From NCBI GenBank assembly GCA_964471755.1, contig CAYYJM010000028.1, forward strand, positions 1 to 36,497: a stretch of 36,497 bases of DNA, in the 5' to 3' direction. The position numbers were made by a program, and so were the translations under genes. Below, piece by piece: positions 23,958 through 32,231 of this stretch (within the stretch, counting starts at the first letter, position 1; each line of letters opens with the position of its first letter). This DNA comes from CAYYJM01 sp964471755. GTDB taxonomy: Bacteria; Planctomycetota; Planctomycetia; Gemmatales; Gemmataceae. Below the pieces are notes generated by a model. It was not told the origin of the DNA. It did not search any database and was given only the letters and a program-made list of their open reading frames with translations.

Positions 23958-25538
23958 TCACTTCTCCAGCCGCCCCAGCGCCGCCCGGGCCTCTTCCGTG
24001 ATCCGGGCCTTCGGTGCCCCCTCGGCCAGCTTGCGGAGCAGTTCCCGTGCCTCTGGCGTCGCCAGCCCTTCGACCACGGCGAGCGCTCGCAGTTCGCCGA
24101 CCAGCGCCGTCGGCGTCTTCTCCTCGTCCATCTTCTTCAGAATGAACCGCAACCGGTTGCGCACCTCGCCCAGGGCCGACGCCTCCAGCCTGGCCCGCAA
24201 GAGCGGCTCGAAGCGATGGGCCACGGCCTGCAACGCCCTCGTTGCCTCGTCACGGTGTTTCGGAAGCAGGTCGTCCAGATCGACCAGCCGCTGCTGCACC
24301 TGCGCCAGTGCCTCCTTGCCCACTGGCGGCAACTGCTTCTCGACCAGGGCCAGCGTCGGTCCCGGGGCCGACTTCAACGCACGGACGACGCGATCCAGCC
24401 GCAGTTCGTTCTCCGTCCGCAACTCGGCCCACAGTTTCTCCGGCGGCGCATCATCCACCTGAGCCGACTTCGGATTCAGCACCCCTTCCGGCAGCGCGAA
24501 CAGAAACACCGACTGCTGCCGGATTTCCGCCTTCGTCGCATTGCCGATGAACGCCACGCGCTTGCCGTCCGGCAGCCAGGTCACGAACAGGCCCTGCTCG
24601 ACCGGCGGCGTGAACACCACCGTCTTCGTCTCGGCGACCAGGTGATACAGGTACGGCTTGCCGTCGCTCTCGGAGCAGAGAATCGACTGGCCATCCGGGG
24701 CGAACGCCGCGTGGTAGAACGAATCCCGGCACGGGATGGTGCAGACCTTCTTTCGCGTCTTGACGCTCCAGATGGCGAGGCCGGACTGACTGTGACCGCC
24801 GGTCGCCAGGTACTTGCTGTCCGGCGACCAGGCGACGAACCTGTATGCGCCGCCGCGCTGCGTCCCTTCGGCCTGCAACTCGCGGAAGAGCCGGCCGGAC
24901 TTCACGTCCCAGAGATGGACGCCGCCCTCGCCGCCGACCGTGGCCACGAGCTTGCCATCCGGCGCGAAGGCGCAGCCGCGAACGCCCTTCGCCTCAGTGA
25001 TCCGCGTCAGTTTGCCGGAGGCGATGTCGAGCAGGTCGAGCCCCTCGAAATACGTCGGCCCGTTGAAGGCCATGAGCTTACCGTCCGGCGAGTAGCACTG
25101 GAACCGCGACGAGTACGCCTCCCCGCCGGTCATGCCGTTGGGCTGCTCGAACTCACGGATCTGCTTGCCGGTCGTCGTGTCGAAGAGGCGGACCTGCGGA
25201 TCTTCTCGACCGTTCCAGATGAGCGTCTTGCCATCGTCGCTGAAGATGAGCCGGTGGTAGATCTGCTCGTCGGGCAGTTGCATCCGCAACCGTTCCTTGC
25301 CGTCCGCGACGTTCCAGAGATAGACTTTCGCCCCGGCTCCGGCGGCCATGAGTTTGCCATCCCGCGAGAAGACGACGCTATCCATGTGCGAGAAGATGGC
25401 CCGGGCGTCGTTGGTGCCCTTCGGCCCGGGCACCTCGCGCAGCAGCGTCGGTGCCGCCGGCTTCTCCTCGGCCAGGAGCAGGCCGCCCGGAGCCAGGACG
25501 AGAAACGCCATCAGGCCGCGAACCCAGAAGCGGACCAT
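23958..25538 (-). CDS. Exported WD40-repeat protein with C-terminal helical domain
   Basis: A 526-residue protein with a signal peptide (about 1-23, VRGLMAFLVLAPGGLLLAEE). WD40-type blades run from about 40 to 365, with repeated FSPDGK-like cores (VFSRDGK, IFSDDGK, CYSPDGK, AFAPDGK, AWSPDSK, TWLPDGK). A C-terminal alpha-helical region (about 370-526) resembles the HEAT-like tail often attached to WD40 proteins in Gemmata relatives (GPTLALVEKQLPPV, ARELLRKLAEGAP, ITEEARAALGRLE). GGAGG lies eight bases before ATG 25538. The gene is 63 bases downstream of the Pat-like gene and 98 bases upstream of the Ada-like gene. The ligand is unknown; a protein-interaction scaffold outside the cytoplasm is likely. 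Confidence 0.88.
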   Translation of the reverse strand: MVRFWVRGLMAFLVLAPGGLLLAEEKPAAPTLLREVPGPKGTNDARAIFSHMDSVVFSRDGKLMAAGAGAKVYLWNVADGKERLRMQLPDEQIYHRLIFSDDGKTLIWNGREDPQVRLFDTTTGKQIREFEQPNGMTGGEAYSSRFQCYSPDGKLMAFNGPTYFEGLDLLDIASGKLTRITEAKGVRGCAFAPDGKLVATVGGEGGVHLWDVKSGRLFRELQAEGTQRGGAYRFVAWSPDSKYLATGGHSQSGLAIWSVKTRKKVCTIPCRDSFYHAAFAPDGQSILCSESDGKPYLYHLVAETKTVVFTPPVEQGLFVTWLPDGKRVAFIGNATKAEIRQQSVFLFALPEGVLNPKSAQVDDAPPEKLWAELRTENELRLDRVVRALKSAPGPTLALVEKQLPPVGKEALAQVQQRLVDLDDLLPKHRDEATRALQAVAHRFEPLLRARLEASALGEVRNRLRFILKKMDEEKTPTALVGELRALAVVEGLATPEARELLRKLAEGAPKARITEEARAALGRLEK

Positions 25539-25601
25539 GGGAAAGCCTCCGCGAGAAGGGAATGTCCACCCTATCGACGAGATGATGAGGCGCGAAGTTG
25601 C

Positions 25602-27908
25602 TCACCCCAGCGGCAATTCCACTCGCACCACGTCATGGCTCACCCGACGCGGCTGGCTGAAGCCCAGGCCCCGCAGCAGGGCCAGCATGGGCACGTTCTC
25701 CGCCAGCACCTCACCGACCAGACGGGCGATGCCTCGCTCCCGGGCGATGCCGATCAGGCACTCCATCAGATGTCGGCCCAGGCCCTGCCGCTGGAAGGCA
25801 TCGCTGACCACCAGAGCGAACTCGGCCGCGTTTGTCTCTGGGTCGAGGTAGTATCGCGACACGCCACAGATTCGCGACCCCGACGACGACTCCAGAACCG
25901 CCGCCAGGGCCATCTCGCGGTCGTAATCGAGATGACACAGCCGAACCAGGCTCTCGCGCGTCAGTGTCTTGACCAGGCTGAAGTAGCGTCGCCGGATCGT
26001 CTGCTCCGACAGGGTGCCGTGGTGGGCGACGATCAGTTCCTCGTCCTCCGGCCGGATGACTCGAACGATCACCGTGCGACCGTCGCGCATCTGGAACGGG
26101 GCCGTGTACTGATTCGGATACGGATGGATGACCAGGCGCGGCCGACGCTCCGGCGGCACCTCGTCGCTCCAGAACGACACGCTCCCCGGCTCGACGATCA
26201 CCGCATCTCCGACGGCGAGCAACGGTAGTTCCGCCTCGCGCAGACGCGGACATTCGACGACGAGTCGGCTGAGGCGAACGAGCAGGCTCTCGACCGCGTC
26301 CTGGGCCGTCGGCGACAGCGCATCGTGGATTCGTGGCCGTTCGAGCAACCGCCGGGCCAGCGTGTGGTTGAGCGGCGGCAGACCCAGCGCGCGATCCCGC
26401 AGCAGCGCTCCGACCACGCCCCCGGCCCCGAAGTGGATCACCGGCCCAAATCGCTCATCGACGTGACATCCGATTGTCAGTTCCAGGCCACCGGACGCTG
26501 TGGTCTCCTCGGTCGGCCCCAGGCCGTACGCCGCCAAGAGAGCGTCTGGCCCGGCGTCCGCAGGCAGCGTGGCGGGGTGCCAGTCGGACGGCTGGGCCTC
26601 CGGTTTCTCGTAGAGCAGTTCCTGCACGCGCCGATAGCGCACCATGAGCAGGAACGCCCGCACGGCCGCCTCGGGCGCGTCGAACGTCGGGATGCCGGCC
26701 GCGCTGAGGATCGTCTTGCCCTCCTGCACCCGAGCCCCGCCCATCCAGCAGGCCAGCACCGGCCGACTCGACTGCGCCAGCGGCACCAACTGACGGGCCG
26801 TCTCCGTCGCATCGGTCGTCGGCTGCGGGGCCAGCAGGACCAGGACGCCCTGCACGCCCGAATCCTGAACGCAGGTCTCAACGGCCTGGCGATACTGTTC
26901 CGGCGTCGCCCGCGCATGGAGATCGACCGGGTTCAGGGCTCCCGATGCCAGGGTCGCCAGGCGGCCTTCGACGAGCAGGGCGTCTGCTGCCATCACGCCA
27001 GGGCCGCCGGAATTCGTCACGATCGCCAGGGCCGGCCCACGCGGCGGCGGTTGCAATGCCAGGATCTCGCTCATGCTGAACAGATCGCGGATCGTCCGCA
27101 CTCGCAGCACCCCCGCACGACGAAACGCGGCGTCGAACGCCTCGTCGTCGCCCGTCTCGACGCGGGCACTGGCCTGGTGCCGACCCGCCTTCACGACGAT
27201 CACTGGCTTGACCCGAGCCACGCTCCGGGCGGCGCTGAGGAATCGCCGCACGTCGCCGATCGACTCCATGTGCAGGACGATGCTTCGCGTGGTCGGATCA
27301 TCGGCAAAGTGGTCGAGCAGGTCGGCGAAGTCGATGTCCACCCGATTGCCGACACCGACGATGGCCGAGAAGCCGATGCGTTTCTGCTCGGCCCAGTCGA
27401 GGATCGACGTGCCGATCGCGCTGCTCTGCGTGACCAGAGCCACCCGGCCCGGCCGGGCCAGGGCCGGACCACACGTCGCGTTGAAGTTCCCCGGCGGATG
27501 CATGACGCCGAGACAGTTCGGCCCCAGCAGACGGACCCGACCGGCCGCCGCCTTCACCTCACGTTCCAGCGTAACGCCCTCCGGCCCTGCCTCCGAGAAG
27601 CCACCGGAGAGAAGGATCGCAGCCGGGACGCCGGCCGTCGCACAGGCACGCACGGCCGGGAGAACGCCCCCCGCCGGGCCCACGATCACGGCCAGATCGG
27701 GCACCTCGGGCAGAGCGGCGAGCGTCGGATGACAGGCGACGCCGTGCAGGGCCTTCCGCTCCGGATCAATCGGGTAGACGACCCCGCCAAAGGGAGAACT
27801 GAGCAGGTTCCGCAGCAGCACGCTGCCGACGTCCCCCGCCGGACCGGCCCCGACGACCGCCACGGCTCGGGGCTGAAACAACGCATCCAGTGCAATCGGC
27901 GTCCGCAT
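25602..27908 (-). CDS. Pat-like protein acetyltransferase: acyl-CoA synthetase (NDP-forming) plus GNAT fusion
   Basis: A 768-residue fusion resembling bacterial Pat/YfiQ lysine acetyltransferases, which acetylate and switch off acetyl-CoA synthetase and other enzymes. ATG 27908 was chosen because it directly follows the dsbD stop; a longer frame runs into dsbD. Domains in order are a CoA-binding Rossmann fold (about 5-125), succinyl-CoA-ligase-like folds (about 150-430), a shortened ATP-grasp remnant (about 450-590: LLAAYGLGP, then LELTIGCHVDERFGPVIHFGAGG), and GNAT (about 610-768). GNAT shows motif A QRQGLGRHLM and a candidate general base E696 (AAEFALVV). The synthetase's phospho-His motif (SHTGALAG in active enzymes) reads SARVETGD, so the His is missing. 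About 90 residues of the ATP-grasp N-lobe are also missing. The synthetase part is therefore probably a sensor and not a catalyst. Confidence 0.88.
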   Translation of the reverse strand: MRTPIALDALFQPRAVAVVGAGPAGDVGSVLLRNLLSSPFGGVVYPIDPERKALHGVACHPTLAALPEVPDLAVIVGPAGGVLPAVRACATAGVPAAILLSGGFSEAGPEGVTLEREVKAAAGRVRLLGPNCLGVMHPPGNFNATCGPALARPGRVALVTQSSAIGTSILDWAEQKRIGFSAIVGVGNRVDIDFADLLDHFADDPTTRSIVLHMESIGDVRRFLSAARSVARVKPVIVVKAGRHQASARVETGDDEAFDAAFRRAGVLRVRTIRDLFSMSEILALQPPPRGPALAIVTNSGGPGVMAADALLVEGRLATLASGALNPVDLHARATPEQYRQAVETCVQDSGVQGVLVLLAPQPTTDATETARQLVPLAQSSRPVLACWMGGARVQEGKTILSAAGIPTFDAPEAAVRAFLLMVRYRRVQELLYEKPEAQPSDWHPATLPADAGPDALLAAYGLGPTEETTASGGLELTIGCHVDERFGPVIHFGAGGVVGALLRDRALGLPPLNHTLARRLLERPRIHDALSPTAQDAVESLLVRLSRLVVECPRLREAELPLLAVGDAVIVEPGSVSFWSDEVPPERRPRLVIHPYPNQYTAPFQMRDGRTVIVRVIRPEDEELIVAHHGTLSEQTIRRRYFSLVKTLTRESLVRLCHLDYDREMALAAVLESSSGSRICGVSRYYLDPETNAAEFALVVSDAFQRQGLGRHLMECLIGIARERGIARLVGEVLAENVPMLALLRGLGFSQPRRVSHDVVRVELPLG

Positions 27909-27913
27909 GACGA

Positions 27914-30286
27914 TTACTTCTTCGCGAACTTCTCCAGGAACGCGATGAACGCTGCCTCGTCGTTGATCTTCCCCTCGAAGTAGCGGCCGATTTCCTGGAA
28001 GCCACGCTCGGGAAGCCACTCGGCTCCCTGAAATGCGCCGGCTCCCTCGGCCCCTGGCGCAGGCACGGGACGCAACACAACATAGAGCGGCAACTGTTCC
28101 GTGTTGAAAACCTCACGCTGGAAGGCGAGGTTCTTCTGGGCATCGACACCGCTGTTACTCGCGTTCCCGGGCTGATCGCCAGCGGAGTAAAACGTCTCCG
28201 GAATGCGATCGGTGTAGAGCTGGACGAGGACGTATTTCTCGAACAGATTGCGCACCGCCGGCTTTGGAAAGACGCTGCGTTCGTTGATCTTGCAGTTGGT
28301 GCAGGTGACGCCTGTGAAATCGACGAAGACGTTCTTGCCCGTCTCCTTCGCCTCGGCGAGGCCCTTGCGCAGGTTGGCCAGCCAAACCTCGCGATGAGCC
28401 GCGACGCCTCCCGGACTGGCCAGTTGCAACGGCGGCGGTTCGACCGACGTGTCCGGCAGCATGAACGAGTCAATCCAGGCAAAGACAACACCACTCGGGA
28501 ACGTCCGCTCGCCGCGCGCGTTGTAGGTCTTGAACATCGCCGGCATCAGATAGAAACCCAGACCGAAGAACAGAAACGCGAGAATCAACCCGGAGACGCT
28601 GATGTCCTTGACCGCCTTGTCGTGGTGCAGATTGTAAACGCCGATCAAATACAGACCGCAGAGCAAACACAACGCCACATAGGTGGCCATCACGAAGTCG
28701 TAGGTGAAGAAGATCGGCGTATGGAACGCCACCTCCGCCTGACGGAAGAACTTGAGCGCGGCGGCGACTTCCAGGAACCCCATGACGACCTTGACCGAGT
28801 TCATCCACGAGCCGCTCTTCGGCAGCGATTTCAACATGCTCGGGAAGAGAGCCAGCAGGAAGAACGGTGCCGCGAACGTGGCGGCAAAGGCAAAACCGCC
28901 CGCCAGGCGGTGCCAGACGGTCATACCCGAACTGGCCGCCGTTCCGCCGAAGCCGCCCAGGAACGGGGCGACGCAGGCGAAGCTGATGATCGTGAACGTC
29001 AACGCCATGAAGATCGTGCCGACGATGCCGCCCTGGCTTTCGCGGGAAGACGTCACGTCGGCCAGTTGGCTCAGGTAGCCCGAGCGATACAGCCACGCCA
29101 ACGCGACGGCTCCGATGGCCAGTCCAACGTTGAGCAGCAGGGCCGGTCCCCGCTCCGACCAGGGAGCCCCCCAGTCCTGCGTGGCCAGACGGTACACGAG
29201 GCTAACCCCCAGAGCCGCCGCGACGGCTACCAGGATCGATGGCACCTCGATGTCATACATGCCGAACAGGCTCAGAGCGAAGAAGATGAACAGGCCGCCG
29301 ATGAAAGCGTTCATCACCCAGTGAACACTGAGCCAGCGGAAGACGGACAGCAGAGCCACCGCCGCGATCGTCAGGACGATCACGACCGTCAGCGTGTAGA
29401 CCGTCGCCAGCTTCAGGGCGCTGTGTTTGTTCGATTCGGACTGCTTCAGGAAGAAGCTCACCGTGATCGGAATCATCGGAAAGACGCAGGGCGTGATGAG
29501 CGACACCAGGCCCCAGAACATCCCCTGGAGGACGAACGACACCAGACCGCTCGTGTCAAAACCGGCCTGGCCCAACTCGGAAGGAGTCGGTTCGCTTCCG
29601 TCGGGAGCGGCCGGCACGGGCGTGGCCGGCACGGGCAGAACCGCCGGCGCAGGTGGCGTTTTCATCTCCAGCCGTTTCTGCACGGCCGGCGACGGCACCA
29701 TTGCCGGTTCATCGAGAATCGTCACTGGCACGCTGATCGGCGTGTCCAGCCAGGTGCAACCCTTGTCGTCGCAGATCTGCGTTCGGGCCGTCACGTTGAA
29801 CGCCGTCGTCCCGGGCTTCGCGTCCGGCTGAATGAACACCTCCTGCGTCCAGGTGAACGACTGGTCAAACTCCAACCAGATCCCCTGGATCTTCGTATCG
29901 ACAAACTTCGCTTCGCTCTCCTCGACCGGAAACAACGGCACCAGGCCCGGATTGTTCGGATACTTCAGCGTGCTGAGTGCCGGCTCGAGCTGGTCTTCCG
30001 ATCGCCGTGTTAGCGGGTAGGTGTGATATCCCGGTGTCAGCGTGCCGCGAATCACGACATAGAAGGTGTCCCCACGCTGGAATCCCTTGATCGAAGCGGC
30101 GGATGCGCCGACGGCGTTGGCGTCGTGAAACGGATCGGTCGGACGGACCTCTGCGGTGAACGTCAGTAGAACCTTACCGTCGATCGTCCTGGCCTCGGCC
30201 TTGACCGGGTCCGCGCGGACGCTCGCCGGCGTGATGAGGCCCAGCAGAGCGAGCGTCAGTGCGATCCGATTTACCTGAGTCCGCAT
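27914..30286 (-). CDS. dsbD: Thiol:disulfide interchange protein DsbD
   Basis: DsbD moves electrons from cytoplasmic thioredoxin across the inner membrane to exported thiol proteins and to cytochrome c maturation. The 790-residue protein has all three parts. A signal peptide (1-25) is followed by an alpha domain with the redox pair C172 and C177 (CDDKGC). A proline/alanine linker spans about 200-240. The membrane domain (about 245-610, eight or more helices) has C267 (ITPCVFPMIP) and C438 (SFACVAPFLGG). The C-terminal thioredoxin domain has C662-x2-C665 (VTCTNCKINE). It is slightly longer than E. coli DsbD because of loops in the membrane part. GAGG precedes ATG 30286. It lies downstream of the NHL-thioredoxin lipoprotein gene, its likely client, with a hairpin between them. 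Confidence 0.95.
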   Translation of the reverse strand: MRTQVNRIALTLALLGLITPASVRADPVKAEARTIDGKVLLTFTAEVRPTDPFHDANAVGASAASIKGFQRGDTFYVVIRGTLTPGYHTYPLTRRSEDQLEPALSTLKYPNNPGLVPLFPVEESEAKFVDTKIQGIWLEFDQSFTWTQEVFIQPDAKPGTTAFNVTARTQICDDKGCTWLDTPISVPVTILDEPAMVPSPAVQKRLEMKTPPAPAVLPVPATPVPAAPDGSEPTPSELGQAGFDTSGLVSFVLQGMFWGLVSLITPCVFPMIPITVSFFLKQSESNKHSALKLATVYTLTVVIVLTIAAVALLSVFRWLSVHWVMNAFIGGLFIFFALSLFGMYDIEVPSILVAVAAALGVSLVYRLATQDWGAPWSERGPALLLNVGLAIGAVALAWLYRSGYLSQLADVTSSRESQGGIVGTIFMALTFTIISFACVAPFLGGFGGTAASSGMTVWHRLAGGFAFAATFAAPFFLLALFPSMLKSLPKSGSWMNSVKVVMGFLEVAAALKFFRQAEVAFHTPIFFTYDFVMATYVALCLLCGLYLIGVYNLHHDKAVKDISVSGLILAFLFFGLGFYLMPAMFKTYNARGERTFPSGVVFAWIDSFMLPDTSVEPPPLQLASPGGVAAHREVWLANLRKGLAEAKETGKNVFVDFTGVTCTNCKINERSVFPKPAVRNLFEKYVLVQLYTDRIPETFYSAGDQPGNASNSGVDAQKNLAFQREVFNTEQLPLYVVLRPVPAPGAEGAGAFQGAEWLPERGFQEIGRYFEGKINDEAAFIAFLEKFAKK

Positions 30287-30323
30287 GGCATCCTCGACGG
30301 GTCAGACAGAACGGGAACAGTAA

Positions 30324-30355
30324 ACCACCCGGGCCGAACGACGCACCCGGGCGGT
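30324..30355 (-). terminator. Hairpin between NHL-thioredoxin gene and dsbD
   Basis: Arms 30324-30333 and 30346-30355 form a 10-base-pair stem with a 12-base loop. In minus-strand RNA the single odd position is a G.U pair; in plus-strand RNA it is an A.C mismatch, so the structure suits the minus transcript. It is followed by a short U-rich stretch (GGTTTACTGTT). A smaller 6-base-pair hairpin (30376-30390) lies just after the NHL stop. It could attenuate transcription into dsbD or protect the upstream mRNA. Confidence 0.45.
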
Positions 30356-30395
30356 CTGGACGATTACCGATCGATCACGCCTTCGGCGTGTCCGC

Positions 30396-32030
30396 CTACT
30401 TCGGCGACTCGGGCTGTTTCGGGGCCTCGACACCCTGGAGTTTCAGCGTCGAGACGGCCTTGGTCTTCAGATCGACCACCCGAATCCGGTGCGCGTTCGT
30501 GTCGGCGACATACATCTTGCCGCCGGCAATGCTCAGGCCCGTCGGCTCGTGGAAGACGGACGACGTCAGCCAGCCGGGCTCGTTGCCACCCAGCCAGGTT
30601 GCGCAGCCAAGCGTTTTCGGATCGAGGACCTTGATCTTGTTGTTGTACGTATCCGCAATGTAGAGAACACCATCGTGAGCGGTCACGCCCACGGCGTGCT
30701 GCAACCGGACCCGATCTCCCTTGCCGTCCACGTCGCCGAAGACGAACAGACCGCGGCCGACCAGGGTCTTGACTTCGCCGCCGGGATTCAGGCCGATCGA
30801 CCGGATGGCACTCACCTCGCTATCAGCCACGAACAGGCTCCGACCATCGGTTGCCAGGCCGCTCGGCTGGGAGAACAGCGCCTCGCGCCGCTCGCCATCG
30901 CGGATGTTCTCGCCGCCGAGACCGGCCCACGGCTGGATCTCGCCGCTCTTCAGATCCATGATCCAGATCTGATGGCTGCCGGCCATCGCAATGTACAGCT
31001 CGCCCTTGTTCACCAGCAGATCCCACGGACTGTTCAACGCCGTCTCCGGGCCCTTGCCGCCGCCCTCACGATTGCGACCCTGCTCGCCCGTGCCGGCGAT
31101 CCGTCGGACTGTCTTGTTCTTCAGATCGAGCGCCCGGATGCTGTGGTTCTTTCGGTCGGCCACATAGAGCGTTTCGCCGTCCAGTGACAGCCCCTGCGGG
31201 TCGTCGAACTGAGCCTCGGCGAAGCTGCCGTCCTTGAGCCCGGGCGTGCCCGTGCCGGCGATGTCGATCTTCTTCCCGTCCAGATCGGTGATGACGATCC
31301 GATGGTGCGTGCTGTCGGCGATGAACAGGCGCTTGCTTGCCTCGTCGGCCAACACCTTGCCCGGGAAGAACAGCGGACTCTCGCCCGTCTCGCTGTAGCG
31401 GGCCAGTTCGAACTTCATCGGCTTCTCGTTGAGCGTTTTCTTCTCCTTGTGGATCTTGATCAGCTTCTGAATCGCCCCGTCGAGCGGCTCGTAGAGCCCC
31501 TCGCCCGACCCGCGCCCGACCACGAACCCCTCGGGATCGATCAGAAAGAGCGACGGCCAGGACTCGACGGCGTAGCGATCCCAGAGAACGTGTTTGGCAT
31601 CGTTGACCACCGGATGGCTGATCTCATAACGCAGGATCGCCTTGCGAATGGCGTCGGTGTCGCGTTCCTGAGTGAACTTGGCGGAGTGGACGCCGATCAC
31701 CACCAGCTCGTTGGGGTACTTCTGTTCCAGCTTCTTCAGGTCCGGCAACGTGTGGATGCAGTTGATGCAGCAGAATGTCCAGAAGTCGAGGACGACGATC
31801 TTGCCGCGAAGGTCTTTCAGATGGATCGGGCCGGCGGTATTGAGCCAGGCGACTCCGCCGTCCAACTCCGGCGCGCGGACCATCCGACGCGGTTGCGGCT
31901 CGCCCTGAGAGGCACCCTGCGGCGCGGCCGCTTCGGCGGGGAGAAGAGCGGTCGTACTCTCGGGGTAGCACCCCAGGACCAGCAGCAGGCCGAGACCGGC
32001 GATTGCTGGGAGTGTCCATCGTGTCGGCAT
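30396..32030 (-). CDS. Thioredoxin-NHL repeat lipoprotein (NHLRC2-like)
   Basis: A 544-residue protein. The N-terminus ends in a lipobox (LLLVLGC, C21), so it is probably membrane-anchored and exported. A TlpA/ResA-like thioredoxin domain spans about 60-190. Its redox motif is C88-I-N-C91 (FWTFCCINCIHTLPDLKKLE), preceded by an extra C87, and WPSLFLIDPEG ends the fold. Residues about 215-535 hold NHL beta-propeller repeats (LFIADSTHHRI, LYVADRKNHSIR, LYIADTYNNKIKV, MYVADTNAHRIRV). The combination matches animal NHLRC2 and many planctomycete proteins of unknown substrate. GAGGAG lies six bases before ATG 32030. dsbD is next downstream, consistent with DsbD keeping the CxxC reduced. A perfect TATAAT lies about 95 bases upstream. 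Confidence 0.93.
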   Translation of the reverse strand: MPTRWTLPAIAGLGLLLVLGCYPESTTALLPAEAAAPQGASQGEPQPRRMVRAPELDGGVAWLNTAGPIHLKDLRGKIVVLDFWTFCCINCIHTLPDLKKLEQKYPNELVVIGVHSAKFTQERDTDAIRKAILRYEISHPVVNDAKHVLWDRYAVESWPSLFLIDPEGFVVGRGSGEGLYEPLDGAIQKLIKIHKEKKTLNEKPMKFELARYSETGESPLFFPGKVLADEASKRLFIADSTHHRIVITDLDGKKIDIAGTGTPGLKDGSFAEAQFDDPQGLSLDGETLYVADRKNHSIRALDLKNKTVRRIAGTGEQGRNREGGGKGPETALNSPWDLLVNKGELYIAMAGSHQIWIMDLKSGEIQPWAGLGGENIRDGERREALFSQPSGLATDGRSLFVADSEVSAIRSIGLNPGGEVKTLVGRGLFVFGDVDGKGDRVRLQHAVGVTAHDGVLYIADTYNNKIKVLDPKTLGCATWLGGNEPGWLTSSVFHEPTGLSIAGGKMYVADTNAHRIRVVDLKTKAVSTLKLQGVEAPKQPESPK

Positions 32031-32124
32031 CGTTTTCTCCTCGGCTGGCGGATCGACAGACGCGCCTCAAGACAGGCACGATGGGGAGCTACTCCCCTGG
32101 ACGATCCACGACCAAAACCCATTC

Positions 32125-32130
32125 ATTATA
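32125..32130 (-). promoter_or_regulatory. Candidate -10 element (exact TATAAT) upstream of NHL-thioredoxin gene
   Basis: The minus strand reads TATAAT exactly, unusual in such GC-rich DNA, within the 201-base divergent gap 32031-32231. No good -35 is seen at 16-18 bases. The implied 5' leader is about 88 bases and includes a small hairpin, GGGGAG-CTA-CTCCCC (32083-32097). On the plus strand TTGACC (32157-32162) is a possible -35 without a clear -10. The rest of the gap shows nothing I recognise. Confidence 0.4.
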
Positions 32131-32231
32131 CCTGGGGCGTACGTCGGCCGAACTGCTTGACCTCGGCGGGCGTAAGTTCTAGCGTGAACTGCGCTGTCGT
32201 TGAACACCCGTCGATCCTCGCGGGAGCCGTC

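Noticed and set aside
24216..27983. Long plus-strand frames (670 and 552 codons) over the WD40 and Pat-like genes
   Set aside because: Antisense to well-supported genes, with no ribosome-binding site and no recognisable domain.
27909..28019. 37-residue N-terminal extension of the Pat-like protein
   Set aside because: It overlaps the end of dsbD in another frame. The CoA-binding domain begins right after ATG 27908.
28394..30013. 539-codon plus-strand frame over dsbD
   Set aside because: Antisense to a complete DsbD with all six redox cysteines. The product is highly charged and featureless.
31302..32231. Upstream extension of the large membrane protein frame
   Set aside because: It lies antisense to the NHL-thioredoxin gene and the divergent promoter gap. 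ATG 32232 with GGGAG is a far better start.
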